Assembly (NCBI GenBank): GCA_934617425.1
Contig: CAKTUD010000001.1
Span: forward strand, 310,001-374,000
Source: an uncultured Eggerthellaceae bacterium
Lineage (GTDB): Bacteria; Actinomycetota; Coriobacteriia; Coriobacteriales; Eggerthellaceae
Direction of reading: 5' to 3'
Length of the DNA: 64,000 nt
Of the stretch, positions 23,205 through 31,641 are shown in pieces. Every line of letters begins with the position of its first letter. Positions within the stretch are counted from its first letter, which is position 1. The notes under the pieces were generated by a model. It searched no databases. It was not told the DNA's origin and saw only the letters and a list, made by a program, of their open reading frames with translations. The position numbers were made by a program, and so were the translations under genes.

Positions 23205-25241
23205 ATGGGGAAGCAATTGTTGATGGGCAATGAGGCCCTTGCGCATGCTGCGCTTGAAGCGGGCGTGAACGTTGTGGCGGGATATCCGGGCACACCGTCG
23301 TCCGAAATCGTGGAGACGGTGGCAAAGTTGCACGCTGCCGGCAAGGCGCACGATGTGTACGTGGAGTGGTCCACCAACGAGAAAGCCGCCCTTGAGCTTT
23401 TGGGCGGCGCCGCTTATGCGGGCGCACGGTGCCTGTTTACTTGCAAGCAGATGGGTCTAAACGTTGCCTCGGATGCCCTCATGTGCCTTAATTACGTGGG
23501 AATCAAGGGCGGCTTGGTTTTGCTTGTGGCCGACGATCCCGGCCCGATTTCTTCCCAAACCGAGCAGGATACGCGTCGCTATGCTTCGTTTGCAAAGGTT
23601 CCTGTGCTCGACCCTGCAACCCCCGAGCAGGCTTTTGACATGATGAAGGTCGCCTTCGATCTCTCCGAGCGCTATTCCACGCCGGTGATAGTGCGCCCGA
23701 CCACGCGCGTTGACCATGCGTCGGCGTTTTTCGACGTGGAGGACGAAACTTTTGCGCGCCCCATCCCCGAGGAGGGTTTTGTGCGCGATCCTAGCAAATG
23801 GGTTATTTTCCCGCGGCGCGCTTATCGGGCTCACGGCGAGATAAATGATCGTTTGCCGCGCATCGCGCGCGATTTTTCGGGTGAGGACTTCGGGGACTTC
23901 AACCCTGTCTACACCAATGGGCTTAGCCGCCCTCATCTGGGCGCGGGCTCTGAGATTTTAAAGCTGTGGGAGCAGGCGCGTCTTGGTATTGTTGCCGGCG
24001 GCGTGAGCACTGCATATGCGCTGGAAGCCCTTCGCATGGTGGAGCGTTGTGCGGCCGCGGCGGGGCGTTGCGTGCCGGCGTATCGTTTTATGCAAGTTGG
24101 TACGCCGTATCCGTTCCCGTCGGAGAAGATGGCGTCGTTTGTCGCAGGCCTTGATCGTATTTTGGTTCTCGAAGAACTTGATTACGTGATTGAGGACGAG
24201 CTTGCCCGTTTTGCCGGTAGAAGCAAGGCGGGTTTCGACGTGTTGGGCAAGCTTACCGGTGATGCCCGCGACCGCGGCGAGAACGACGTGGACGACATAG
24301 CTGCGCGCATCGAGAAATTCTTTGGCATTGCGGATGTCGCAACCGGCGGCGATTTTCTGCTCGCGAAGGCAGGCGGAGTTGGTGCTTGCGCAGCTGGCGG
24401 CCGTGACTACGTTGACGATCCTGTCCCCGACGTGCAGCTTCCTGTTCGCCCGCCTGTTTTGTGCCCTGGATGCCCGCACCGAGGCAGCTTCTACGCTATC
24501 AAGCAGGCGCTGGGGAAGACCCCTGCAATTTACTGCGGCGATATCGGTTGCTACACGTTGGGCAACGCTGCGCCTCTTGACGCTGTGGATACGTGCCTTT
24601 GCATGGGTGCGGGGATAACCATGGCGCAGGGTTTTGCGGTGGCCGACCCCAACAAGAAGGCCGTGGCGTTTGTGGGCGACTCGACGTTTTTCGCCAGCGG
24701 CATGACAGGCGTTGCCAACGCCGCATACAACGGCCACGACATCACCGTCGTTGTGCTCGACAACGCCACTACGGCTATGACCGGCGCGCAGCCGCACCCG
24801 GGCACGGGCGTGACGCTTATGGGCGCGAAGAACAAGCCGCTATCAATCGACGCAGCACTGCGTGCGAACGGCTTTGAGACGGTGGTTCATGCCGATCCGC
24901 TGAACAAAGCCGCTGCGGTCGACGCATCGCGCAAAGCGCTCGATTTCGTTGGTCCCTCGGCCATAATCTTTGAGTCGCCGTGTATCCAGCTTGTCAAACC
25001 TGCCGCACCGGTGGTTATCGACACGCAGAAATGCACGGGCTGCAAAAAATGCATTACCGAGATAGGGTGTCCGGGTATTGGCTTTAACATCGATGCTGCA
25101 GGCCCTAAAAGCGCTGCTCGGGGACAGGCTTTTGTCGACCCGAACCTATGCAACGGGTGCGGGCTATGCACGCAGATCTGCCCGTTTGATGCGATAGCGC
25201 TTCCGCAAGAGGCGGGCGCAAGGGGGGGCGAGAATGCTTAA
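23205..25241 (+). CDS. iorA: Indolepyruvate:ferredoxin oxidoreductase, alpha subunit
   Basis: A 678-residue subunit that, with IorB, oxidatively decarboxylates aryl pyruvates from aromatic amino acids to aryl-acetyl-CoA and reduces ferredoxin. Thiamine-diphosphate domains are at both ends of the long N-terminal part (GYPGTPSSEI near residue 23; LCPGCPHRG and GDIGCYTLG, then GDSTFFASG further on). The C terminus carries two 4Fe-4S motifs, CTGCKKC...C and CNGCGLCTQIC. Start at 23205 (MGKQLL) is preferred because AGGGAGAG lies properly before it; an ATG at 23190 is the alternative. It overlaps iorB by eight bases. Confidence 0.94.
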   Translation: MGKQLLMGNEALAHAALEAGVNVVAGYPGTPSSEIVETVAKLHAAGKAHDVYVEWSTNEKAALELLGGAAYAGARCLFTCKQMGLNVASDALMCLNYVGIKGGLVLLVADDPGPISSQTEQDTRRYASFAKVPVLDPATPEQAFDMMKVAFDLSERYSTPVIVRPTTRVDHASAFFDVEDETFARPIPEEGFVRDPSKWVIFPRRAYRAHGEINDRLPRIARDFSGEDFGDFNPVYTNGLSRPHLGAGSEILKLWEQARLGIVAGGVSTAYALEALRMVERCAAAAGRCVPAYRFMQVGTPYPFPSEKMASFVAGLDRILVLEELDYVIEDELARFAGRSKAGFDVLGKLTGDARDRGENDVDDIAARIEKFFGIADVATGGDFLLAKAGGVGACAAGGRDYVDDPVPDVQLPVRPPVLCPGCPHRGSFYAIKQALGKTPAIYCGDIGCYTLGNAAPLDAVDTCLCMGAGITMAQGFAVADPNKKAVAFVGDSTFFASGMTGVANAAYNGHDITVVVLDNATTAMTGAQPHPGTGVTLMGAKNKPLSIDAALRANGFETVVHADPLNKAAAVDASRKALDFVGPSAIIFESPCIQLVKPAAPVVIDTQKCTGCKKCITEIGCPGIGFNIDAAGPKSAARGQAFVDPNLCNGCGLCTQICPFDAIALPQEAGARGGENA

Positions 25242-25827
25242 CATCATGCTTACCGGCGTGGGCGGACAGGGAACCGTCCTTGCCGCCAAGGTGTTGGCCC
25301 AGGCTGCTCAGGATAAAGGTTGGCAGGTGCGTACCGCCGAGACCATCGGAATGGCGCAGCGTGGCGGCAGCGTGGTTTCGCACGTGCGCATGGGCAACGA
25401 AGGCGAAGAGGTTTATGCTCCGCTGATTGCGCTTGGGACGGCCGACCTGGTCATAGCTTTCGAGCCAGCCGAGGCTGCGCGCGTGTTGCCGTATCTTGCG
25501 CCCGATGGCATGTTGGTTACAGCGGCGACGGCTGTTCAGCCGGTAACGGCCGCATTGAGCAAGAATCCTTACAAGGGCGAGGATATGCTCGACTGGTTGC
25601 AGAGACGATTTGCCGGTGCACCCGAGCGCTTGGTTGTGGTGGACGACGCTGCGCTTTTGGCCGAGATCGGCAACCGCAAGGCGCTGAATACCGTTTTGCT
25701 GGCAAAAGCGCTTGCGACGGGACATATTCCGCTTGGTCTTGACGATCTGCGCGCCGCCATCGCGGCATGCGTGAAGCCTCGTTTCGTCGACTTAAATCTT
25801 GCCGCAATCGACAGAGCGGCAAGATAA
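25234..25827 (+). CDS. iorB: Indolepyruvate:ferredoxin oxidoreductase, beta subunit
   Basis: A 197-residue gamma-domain subunit of 2-oxoacid:ferredoxin oxidoreductases: GVGGQGTVLAAKVLAQAA at the start, then ETIGMAQRGGSVVSHVR, which is characteristic of IorB. It binds CoA and completes the enzyme with the overlapping iorA. Its binding site AGGGGGGGCGAG is inside iorA. Confidence 0.94.
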   Translation: MLNIMLTGVGGQGTVLAAKVLAQAAQDKGWQVRTAETIGMAQRGGSVVSHVRMGNEGEEVYAPLIALGTADLVIAFEPAEAARVLPYLAPDGMLVTAATAVQPVTAALSKNPYKGEDMLDWLQRRFAGAPERLVVVDDAALLAEIGNRKALNTVLLAKALATGHIPLGLDDLRAAIAACVKPRFVDLNLAAIDRAAR

Positions 25828-25830
25828 CAA

Positions 25831-25878
25831 AAAGAAGGGGTTCGGTCGAGTAGCCGAGCCCCTTCTTTTTGTTTTTTA
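25831..25878. terminator. Bidirectional terminator between iorB and paaK
   Basis: AAGAAGGGG...CGG (25832-25845) pairs with CCG...CCCCTTCTT (25854-25867); T-rich on both sides. Confidence 0.88.
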
Positions 25879-25895
25879 TACAGCCGTTCTTAAGC

Positions 25896-27137
25896 CTAAT
25901 AGCGACTGTCGAAGATTCGCTTGGTTTTCTTTTCGCTGCGGGGAAGTTCGCCCATTGGCACGCCCTTTGCTTCGGGGGTGCAGCCGATCTTCGCCTTGAA
26001 GATGGCGGCAAGCTGCTCTTCGCATTTGGTTCGCTCTTCGCCTTCTAGCGCTGTTTCGAACAAGACGGTAAGCACGTCGCGGCCGTTTATCGCCTCGATC
26101 ATCACTTGGTATTCGCTGCTGGCGCCATCGGTGAACTTGATGACTTCCTCGATCTGAGCGGGGAACATGTTGCAGCCCTTTACCTTGACCATGTCGTCGG
26201 TGCGCCCCACCAAGGTGTCGATGCGCGGGTGATGCTCGCCGAAACCGCAGGCGCAGTCGCCCGGGATGATGCGCGTAAGGTCGTGGGTGCGGTAGCGGAT
26301 AAGCGGTGCGCCTTCCTTTCGCAGCGTGGTAAGCACCAGTTCGCCTACCTCGCCATCGGGCACGTTCTTGCCGGTTTTGGGGTCGATGACCTCGATGTAA
26401 ACGTAGTCTTCCCAGATATGCATGCCGTGATGCTCGCTGCATGAGATGCCGATGCCCGGACCATACACCTCGGTAAGCCCGTAAATGTCGAATATCTCGA
26501 TGCCCATCTCGTTGGCGATGCGGTGGCGCATCTTGTCGCCCCAGCGCTCAGAACCGATAACGCCTTTGCGCAGGTCGAGCTTATCGCGCAGATTGCGCTT
26601 GCTAATTTCTTCGGCTAACAGCAGTGCATAGCTCGAAGTGCCGGTTATAACCGTGGTGTGCAGGTCTTGCATCATCTTAAGCTGCTTTTCGGTGTTTCCG
26701 GGACCCATAGGTATGGCCATGGCGCCCAGACGCTCGCAGCCAAGTTGGAACCCGATGCCCGCAGTCCATAGGCCATAACCGGGGGTTATCTGGATACGGT
26801 CTTTGTTGGTGATGCCGGCTGTTTCGTAGCAGCGCGCGAAAATCGTCGCCCAATCGGAAACATCTTTTTGGGTATAGGGGATTATCACGGGCGTTCCCGT
26901 GGTGCCCGAAGAGCTGTGGATGCGCACAATTTCTTCGTCGGGCACGGCTTGCAGCCCTAGGGGGTAGGCTTCGCGCAGATCGGCTTTTTCCGAAAAGGGC
27001 AGCTTTTCGAAATCTTCCTGTGTTTGGATGTCGGCAAGATCGATTCCCTCAAACTTGCGCGCATAGAACGCAGAGCGGTCTTTGAGGGTTTTGAATTGAG
27101 TTTTTAGCAGATCGAGCTGCTCGGGTTTCATTTGCAT
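25896..27137 (-). CDS. paaK: Phenylacetate-CoA ligase family (adenylate-forming enzyme)
   Basis: A 413-residue AMP-forming acyl-CoA ligase of PaaK type: P-loop SSSGTTGTPVIIPYT near residue 80, YGLTEVYGPG, RYRTHDLTRI and the C-terminal swivel domain GRTDDMVKVKGCNMFP. It activates arylacetates such as phenylacetate or indoleacetate to CoA thioesters, or runs backward to make ATP. Start at 27137 (MQMKPEQ) follows GGAAGG; longer frames add a basic stretch without a site. It converges with iorAB, and the pair is a common arrangement in anaerobes that ferment aromatic amino acids. Confidence 0.93.
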   Translation of the reverse strand: MQMKPEQLDLLKTQFKTLKDRSAFYARKFEGIDLADIQTQEDFEKLPFSEKADLREAYPLGLQAVPDEEIVRIHSSSGTTGTPVIIPYTQKDVSDWATIFARCYETAGITNKDRIQITPGYGLWTAGIGFQLGCERLGAMAIPMGPGNTEKQLKMMQDLHTTVITGTSSYALLLAEEISKRNLRDKLDLRKGVIGSERWGDKMRHRIANEMGIEIFDIYGLTEVYGPGIGISCSEHHGMHIWEDYVYIEVIDPKTGKNVPDGEVGELVLTTLRKEGAPLIRYRTHDLTRIIPGDCACGFGEHHPRIDTLVGRTDDMVKVKGCNMFPAQIEEVIKFTDGASSEYQVMIEAINGRDVLTVLFETALEGEERTKCEEQLAAIFKAKIGCTPEAKGVPMGELPRSEKKTKRIFDSRY

Positions 27138-27205
27138 GGGGTGCCTTCCTTTGGAGTTGCGGATAGGTCGCGTGCACGCGCGATGAGCACCGCCGCGCAT
27201 GCAGG

Positions 27206-28087
27206 TTAAGCGTGAACGATATGGGGAAGAGCCAGGTCGAAATCGCCCGTCGGGATTTCCTCAAGCTGCTGCTCGTCGAAAGCGGCGCCGATGACCACGG
27301 CATCTTTGGGGAGCCTTGGCAGGTAGTGGTCGTAGTTACCGCCGCCGTAGCCTAGGCGCATGTTGCTCGCATCGAAGGCAACCATGGGAACGACCATGGC
27401 CGTGATCTGCGCAGGTTCAACATGCTTGAAGCCATCGGATTCGAGCTGCGCGATCGTGTAGGTGCGCAGCTGCTCGGAGAGGAACGATTTCGTCAGCGCC
27501 TTCAGCTGCGCCCACGACGCCTCGAAGAACTCCATGCGAGCGGGTTCTTCGACGGGTGCGACATCACCTTCTTCGGCGATCATCGCGGGGAAGCAGACGC
27601 GCCAATCGTGCGCGAATGCACCGTGCGCCAGTTCGCTGAGATCCACTTCGCTGCGCATGGAAGAGTACAGCGCAAGCATGGGCTTTTCCGACTCGGGGCG
27701 CGTTGAGCGCGGCTCGAAGATCCATTCCTGACCGGTGTGGCAGGCAAGAGGTTCGTCTGCCTTTGCGGCGTCAGGTGAGAGTTGCCCTGCGAGATTGTTT
27801 GACGCATTTTGGCCGCCTTGCGCGGCGGGGGCGTCATCTTCCATCGCGGCGGTGTAAGGGTGCATCGGTCGCATATAAGGAAGCTCGGGTGTGGGAATGG
27901 ACGTGGGCGGCGTGGAAAGCGCGTCGTCGGTGAGGACATCGGGAAGCAGCTCGCGAAGGAGCAGGCCTATTTTTTCGCAAATCTGAGCGCTGCGGTCGAT
28001 GCGATCGATGATGCCGATGGCATCGCGACGCGCGAGTGCCGCTTTGCGGGCTTGTTTCTTTGCGTTTTGCGTTTCCAAATCATCCAT
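27206..28087 (-). CDS. 5-formyltetrahydrofolate cyclo-ligase with internal insertion
   Basis: A 293-residue protein; usual length is near 190. The C-terminal core is clear: LGYGGGNYDHYLPRL with the catalytic loop and VVPMVAFD before it, VIGAAFDEQQ after it. The N-terminal KKQARKAALARRDAI helix is also family-like. Between them, about residues 50-125, is a Pro/Ala/Asp-rich segment predicted disordered. The enzyme uses ATP to convert 5-formyl-THF to 5,10-methenyl-THF. No good ribosome binding site precedes the ATG. Downstream lies paaK with a 68-base gap. Confidence 0.85.
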   Translation of the reverse strand: MDDLETQNAKKQARKAALARRDAIGIIDRIDRSAQICEKIGLLLRELLPDVLTDDALSTPPTSIPTPELPYMRPMHPYTAAMEDDAPAAQGGQNASNNLAGQLSPDAAKADEPLACHTGQEWIFEPRSTRPESEKPMLALYSSMRSEVDLSELAHGAFAHDWRVCFPAMIAEEGDVAPVEEPARMEFFEASWAQLKALTKSFLSEQLRTYTIAQLESDGFKHVEPAQITAMVVPMVAFDASNMRLGYGGGNYDHYLPRLPKDAVVIGAAFDEQQLEEIPTGDFDLALPHIVHA

Positions 28088-28158
28088 GTTGGTAGGCTAC
28101 CACGCTTTTGCGGTTGCGCGGCGTGTTTTTTCGCAACGTTGCGGCACGGGCGGCGAAA

Positions 28159-28182
28159 TTGACACTGTGGCAAAAGTGTTAA
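28159..28182. promoter_or_regulatory. Candidate TetR operator
   Basis: TTGACACT (28159-28166) and AGTGTTAA (28175-28182): an imperfect inverted repeat (TTnACACT-8-AGTGTnAA) just upstream of the TetR promoter, in the divergent gap between the cyclo-ligase and the TetR gene. Confidence 0.45.
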
Positions 28183-28212
28183 TTGACATCGCGGCAGCTC
28201 GCCCGATACATT
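28183..28212 (+). promoter_or_regulatory. Promoter of the TetR gene
   Basis: TTGACA (28183-28188), 18-base spacer, TACATT (28207-28212). Confidence 0.55.
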
Positions 28213-28276
28213 TAGGTCACCAACAAAAATAGACACATGTGGATAATTCCGCAAACAAGTTGGTGGGAGGTGCATC

Positions 28277-28927
28277 GTGGATCGCCGAGAGCAAATTATC
28301 GATTGCGCACGAAAGCTCATCGAGAAGCAGGGCTTGGCCAAAACCTCGGTGCGCGCCATCACCGACGAGATAGGCGTCACGCGTACGCTTTTCTATCACT
28401 ATTTTCCGAGCAAAGATGAGCTGGTGGGCGCCGTGCTCGATGCTTACGTTGCCGATTTCGTCGCTGCATTGCAGCGGTGGAACGACAATCGCGTAGAGGG
28501 CGACATCGAAGGCGCGCTTGATTCGGTGGTGGCGTTTCTGCGCAGCGAGGTGTTGGGCGAAAACGCTCACAACCCCTTCCGCCGTGCTCTGGCTACGCAT
28601 GAGAATGCTTCGCTTTATCTCGAGTTCACCAACCGCGTGGCCGATTCCGTTTCGCGTTACATCGTCGAATCGACTGTTCGCGATTATGGGCGCCTGCACG
28701 AAGTACGCATCGATCATGTTTACGAAACTTTCTACATTTTGGTTTTGGGGCTTATCGGTTTTATGAGGCAGCATCCCGATGCCGATGATTCGGTCTTGAA
28801 AGACCTGATTTCCCAATCGCTTCATATGGAACGCGGGTGCAAGGCGCCAAATAGCCTTGTTGCTGGTCGGAGCATGGGCGGCATGCAGCCCAATTATGCT
28901 TCGACTGACGCGAACTCGGAAGGTTAG
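28277..28927 (+). CDS. TetR-family transcriptional regulator
   Basis: A 216-residue regulator with GTG start at 28277 after GGGAGG. The N-terminal helix-turn-helix is standard (REQIIDCARKLIEKQGL, ITDEIGVTRTLFYHYFPSKDEL). The C-terminal ligand domain is not assignable; the last 30 residues look disordered. The next gene, a multi-span membrane protein 55 bases downstream in the same direction, is the probable target and cotranscribed partner. Confidence 0.93.
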   Translation: MDRREQIIDCARKLIEKQGLAKTSVRAITDEIGVTRTLFYHYFPSKDELVGAVLDAYVADFVAALQRWNDNRVEGDIEGALDSVVAFLRSEVLGENAHNPFRRALATHENASLYLEFTNRVADSVSRYIVESTVRDYGRLHEVRIDHVYETFYILVLGLIGFMRQHPDADDSVLKDLISQSLHMERGCKAPNSLVAGRSMGGMQPNYASTDANSEG

Positions 28928-28982
28928 GGCCTGCTCGCGCGTAGGCGATGCCGCATTGCGGCACGAAAGAAGGAGGTTAGTC

Positions 28983-29960
28983 ATGTTGTTTGATGTTTAC
29001 GGCCCGAATGCCGTGTATCAGTGGATAGGCTGGGCGGTTGTCTTCTTGTCATTGATCGGGCTGAACGAGGTGGCGCGCCGTTCAAAGGCGGGCGGCATCA
29101 CATGCTTTTTGGTGATTCCGGCGATTCTCACCGTTTATTTTGTCTCGATATACGTTGGTGCTGCCGCTGGCGCCGAATGGGCGCTTAACAATCCAACGTA
29201 TCTGTACATGAACAGTTGGTTCCACTACGCGAAGCTCTATGCGGCAACTGCGGGATGCATCGGTTTTCTTATCTTGAAGTACCATTGGGGCAAGTTGGGC
29301 AATGCCGATTGGTTTAAGTGCTTCCCGTTTGTGATTGTCGCGATCAACATTCTGATCGCCGTTGTGAGCGACTTCGAGAGCGCTGTGCGCGCATTTGGTA
29401 CCACATGGGTTTCGTCTGAGGGCGTGCTTTTGTATGGCGGTTGGCACAACGTGTTCAACGGCATCGCCGGTATCCTGAACATCTTTGTGATGACGGGCTG
29501 GTTTGGGATCTATGTTTCCAAGAAGAAGCAGGACATGCTGTGGCCCGATATGACGTGGGTGTTCATCATTAGCTACGACCTGTGGAACTTCTGCTACACG
29601 TACAACTGCCTGCCCACGCATTCTTGGTATTGCGGCCTGGCGTTGCTGCTTGCCCCTACGGTGGCCAACTTTTTCTGGAACAAGGGCGGCTGGATTCAGA
29701 ACCGTGCCTACACGCTGAGCATTTGGTGTATGTTCTGCCAGGTGGTTCCCATGTTTGCGAACGATTCGATCTTCGCGGTGCAGTCGGTTAACAACCCCGA
29801 TGTTAACCTGGTTGTGTCGATCATTGCCTTGGCCGCTAACATTGCTGCCGTTGGTTATGTGATCTACCGTGCGAAGAAGTTGGGCGTGAACCCGTACACG
29901 CACGAGATCTTCGTGGGCACGAAGGATTACGAGCAGGCAATGGCTCGCCGCGAGGCGTAA
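28983..29960 (+). CDS. Multi-span membrane protein (DUF5692-like)
   Basis: A 325-residue integral membrane protein with about nine or ten hydrophobic segments, rich in Trp, Tyr and Asn. Start ATG at 28983 follows AGAAGGAGG; longer upstream frames overlap the TetR gene. Recurrent loops such as SYDLWNFCYTYNCLPTHSWY and FFWNKGGWIQNRAYTL are distinctive, and I associate this pattern with a family of unknown function (DUF5692) common in Eggerthella-like bacteria; that match is from memory and uncertain. It is probably controlled by the upstream TetR regulator. It could be a transporter or an enzyme; no catalytic motif is obvious. Confidence 0.7.
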   Translation: MLFDVYGPNAVYQWIGWAVVFLSLIGLNEVARRSKAGGITCFLVIPAILTVYFVSIYVGAAAGAEWALNNPTYLYMNSWFHYAKLYAATAGCIGFLILKYHWGKLGNADWFKCFPFVIVAINILIAVVSDFESAVRAFGTTWVSSEGVLLYGGWHNVFNGIAGILNIFVMTGWFGIYVSKKKQDMLWPDMTWVFIISYDLWNFCYTYNCLPTHSWYCGLALLLAPTVANFFWNKGGWIQNRAYTLSIWCMFCQVVPMFANDSIFAVQSVNNPDVNLVVSIIALAANIAAVGYVIYRAKKLGVNPYTHEIFVGTKDYEQAMARREA

Positions 29961-30002
29961 GGCGCGATTGCTGCGCTTGATGCAACCTGCAACGGAAACG
30001 AT

Positions 30003-30040
30003 AACGGCCGCTGCGCTACCGGGGTGCAGCGGCCGTTTGC
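30003..30040. terminator. Bidirectional terminator
   Basis: Perfect 12-bp stem AACGGCCGCTGC (30003-30014) / GCAGCGGCCGTT (30026-30037) between two converging genes. Confidence 0.8.
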
Positions 30041-30071
30041 CGTCATCATGCAGTTGGGGGTTAGTTGGGGG

Positions 30072-31628
30072 TTAGCCGATTCCTAAGATCTGCATTACGA
30101 GCAACACTGCGGTGAACACCGTGACGATCGCCACGGTAAACCAGATGAGAATGCTGGTTATCTTGTTCGAACGGTATTCGCCCATGATGCGCTTATCCGA
30201 CGAGACGATGGCCATGAAAACCAGCAGTACGGGTAGCACCAGGCCGTTCATGAACTGCGCCGTAAGCATAACGCCCATAAGGTCGATGTTGGGAATCAGC
30301 ACGATAATGGCTGAGAACACGATCACAAACGTGAGGATGCTTTTGAAGATAGGCGCTTCATGCCAGCTGAACGAAACGCCGGCTTCCCAGCCAAACGCCT
30401 CGCAGATGACAAACGACGTGGTGAGCGGAAGGACGCAGGCGGCTAGGAAAGACGCGGCGGTAAGCCCAACTGCGAACAACGCCTCGGCGTGCTCGCCTGC
30501 GATAGGGGCAAGAGCACGCGCTGCATCGGCGGCCGAGTCGATGGAAATTCCCTGAGGGTAGAGCACAGTGCCGGTGGTCACGATGATGAACCACGCAACC
30601 AGACATGCGGCGATGGTGCCCGAGAGCACATCGACCTTCTGTCCAAACAGGTCTTTTGCACTCACGCCCTTTTCCACCACGTTGCTTTGCTCAAAGAAGA
30701 TCATCCACGGCGCGATGGTGGTGCCGATCATGGCGATGACGAGCGAGAAAAAGCTTTGCTGCTGAATGACCTGCGGTTTTATAGTTGCGGCAAGGGTTTC
30801 GCCCCAATCGGGCTCGGCCATGAAAGCCGCCACGATATAAGTGACGAACACGAGTGACAAGATGAGAAAGACCTTCTCGACGCGTTTGTAGCTTCCGCCC
30901 ACCACCAAAAGCCAGACAGCGATGGCAGCAACGGGAACCGAGAGATATTTGGAAATGCCGAACATCTCCATTCCCGAGGCAATACCTGCGAATTCCGAAA
31001 ACGTGGTTGCAATGTTGCCTATCAAAAGGGCGGTCATTGCAAGCGCCGTGAGACGGATGCCGAAGCGCTCGCGGATAAGCGCCGCGAAGCCCTTGCCCGA
31101 TACCGCGCCCATTTTGGAGGCAGTCATTTCCACGACGATGAGCAGGACGCACATGACGGGAATAACCCACAGCGTGGCGAAGCCGAATTGGGCGCCCACG
31201 GTCGAATACGTGGAAATGCCGCCAGCGTCGTTTCCGGCCATGGCGGTTACTATGCCGGGGCCGAGAGCGGCCAATGCCAGCAGGAATTTGTTGCGCGGCT
31301 TTGCGGTGCCGGTGGTAGCTTCTTCGAGTGATACGCTGGCGCTTGCCGATGCTGCGGCTTCGGCTGCGTGCGCCGCGCTTTGGTTTTTCGCGTCGAGTGC
31401 TTTTTGCTGCGCCCCTGCGATGACGAACGGCGTGCCGCCATGCACGGCCTTTGCCGGATCGGCTTTCGCTTTGGCCTTGCGCTCTTCTGCTTTGCGGGCG
31501 TTTGCGGCTAGCTGTGATTTCGTCACGGGTTTTACGGGTGTGTCGCCCGTGCTGCTTTGGGCTTTGAGCTTTTGCACCTTTAGCATGAAGGCAGCGCTGT
31601 CGCGATTGTTCTTGGGGAAATCAGCCAT
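30072..31628 (-). CDS. NRAMP-related magnesium/manganese transporter (NRMT-like)
   Basis: A 518-residue SLC11/NRAMP-fold protein with about 11 membrane segments after an unusual 112-residue cytoplasmic extension rich in Ala and Lys. The two ion-binding motifs differ from true NRAMPs: in TM1, DPGN is replaced by DAGG (D134-G137), and in TM6 the Met-Pro-His motif is APW (A306-W308), so the soft Met ligand is lost. Loss of that Met is known in NRAMP-related magnesium transporters, one of which has been studied from Eggerthella lenta. The gene lies 13 bases after one encoding MgtE-like sensor domains, supporting magnesium as substrate. Confidence 0.85.
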   Translation of the reverse strand: MADFPKNNRDSAAFMLKVQKLKAQSSTGDTPVKPVTKSQLAANARKAEERKAKAKADPAKAVHGGTPFVIAGAQQKALDAKNQSAAHAAEAAASASASVSLEEATTGTAKPRNKFLLALAALGPGIVTAMAGNDAGGISTYSTVGAQFGFATLWVIPVMCVLLIVVEMTASKMGAVSGKGFAALIRERFGIRLTALAMTALLIGNIATTFSEFAGIASGMEMFGISKYLSVPVAAIAVWLLVVGGSYKRVEKVFLILSLVFVTYIVAAFMAEPDWGETLAATIKPQVIQQQSFFSLVIAMIGTTIAPWMIFFEQSNVVEKGVSAKDLFGQKVDVLSGTIAACLVAWFIIVTTGTVLYPQGISIDSAADAARALAPIAGEHAEALFAVGLTAASFLAACVLPLTTSFVICEAFGWEAGVSFSWHEAPIFKSILTFVIVFSAIIVLIPNIDLMGVMLTAQFMNGLVLPVLLVFMAIVSSDKRIMGEYRSNKITSILIWFTVAIVTVFTAVLLVMQILGIG

Positions 31629-31641
31629 GCTCTTGCCGTTC

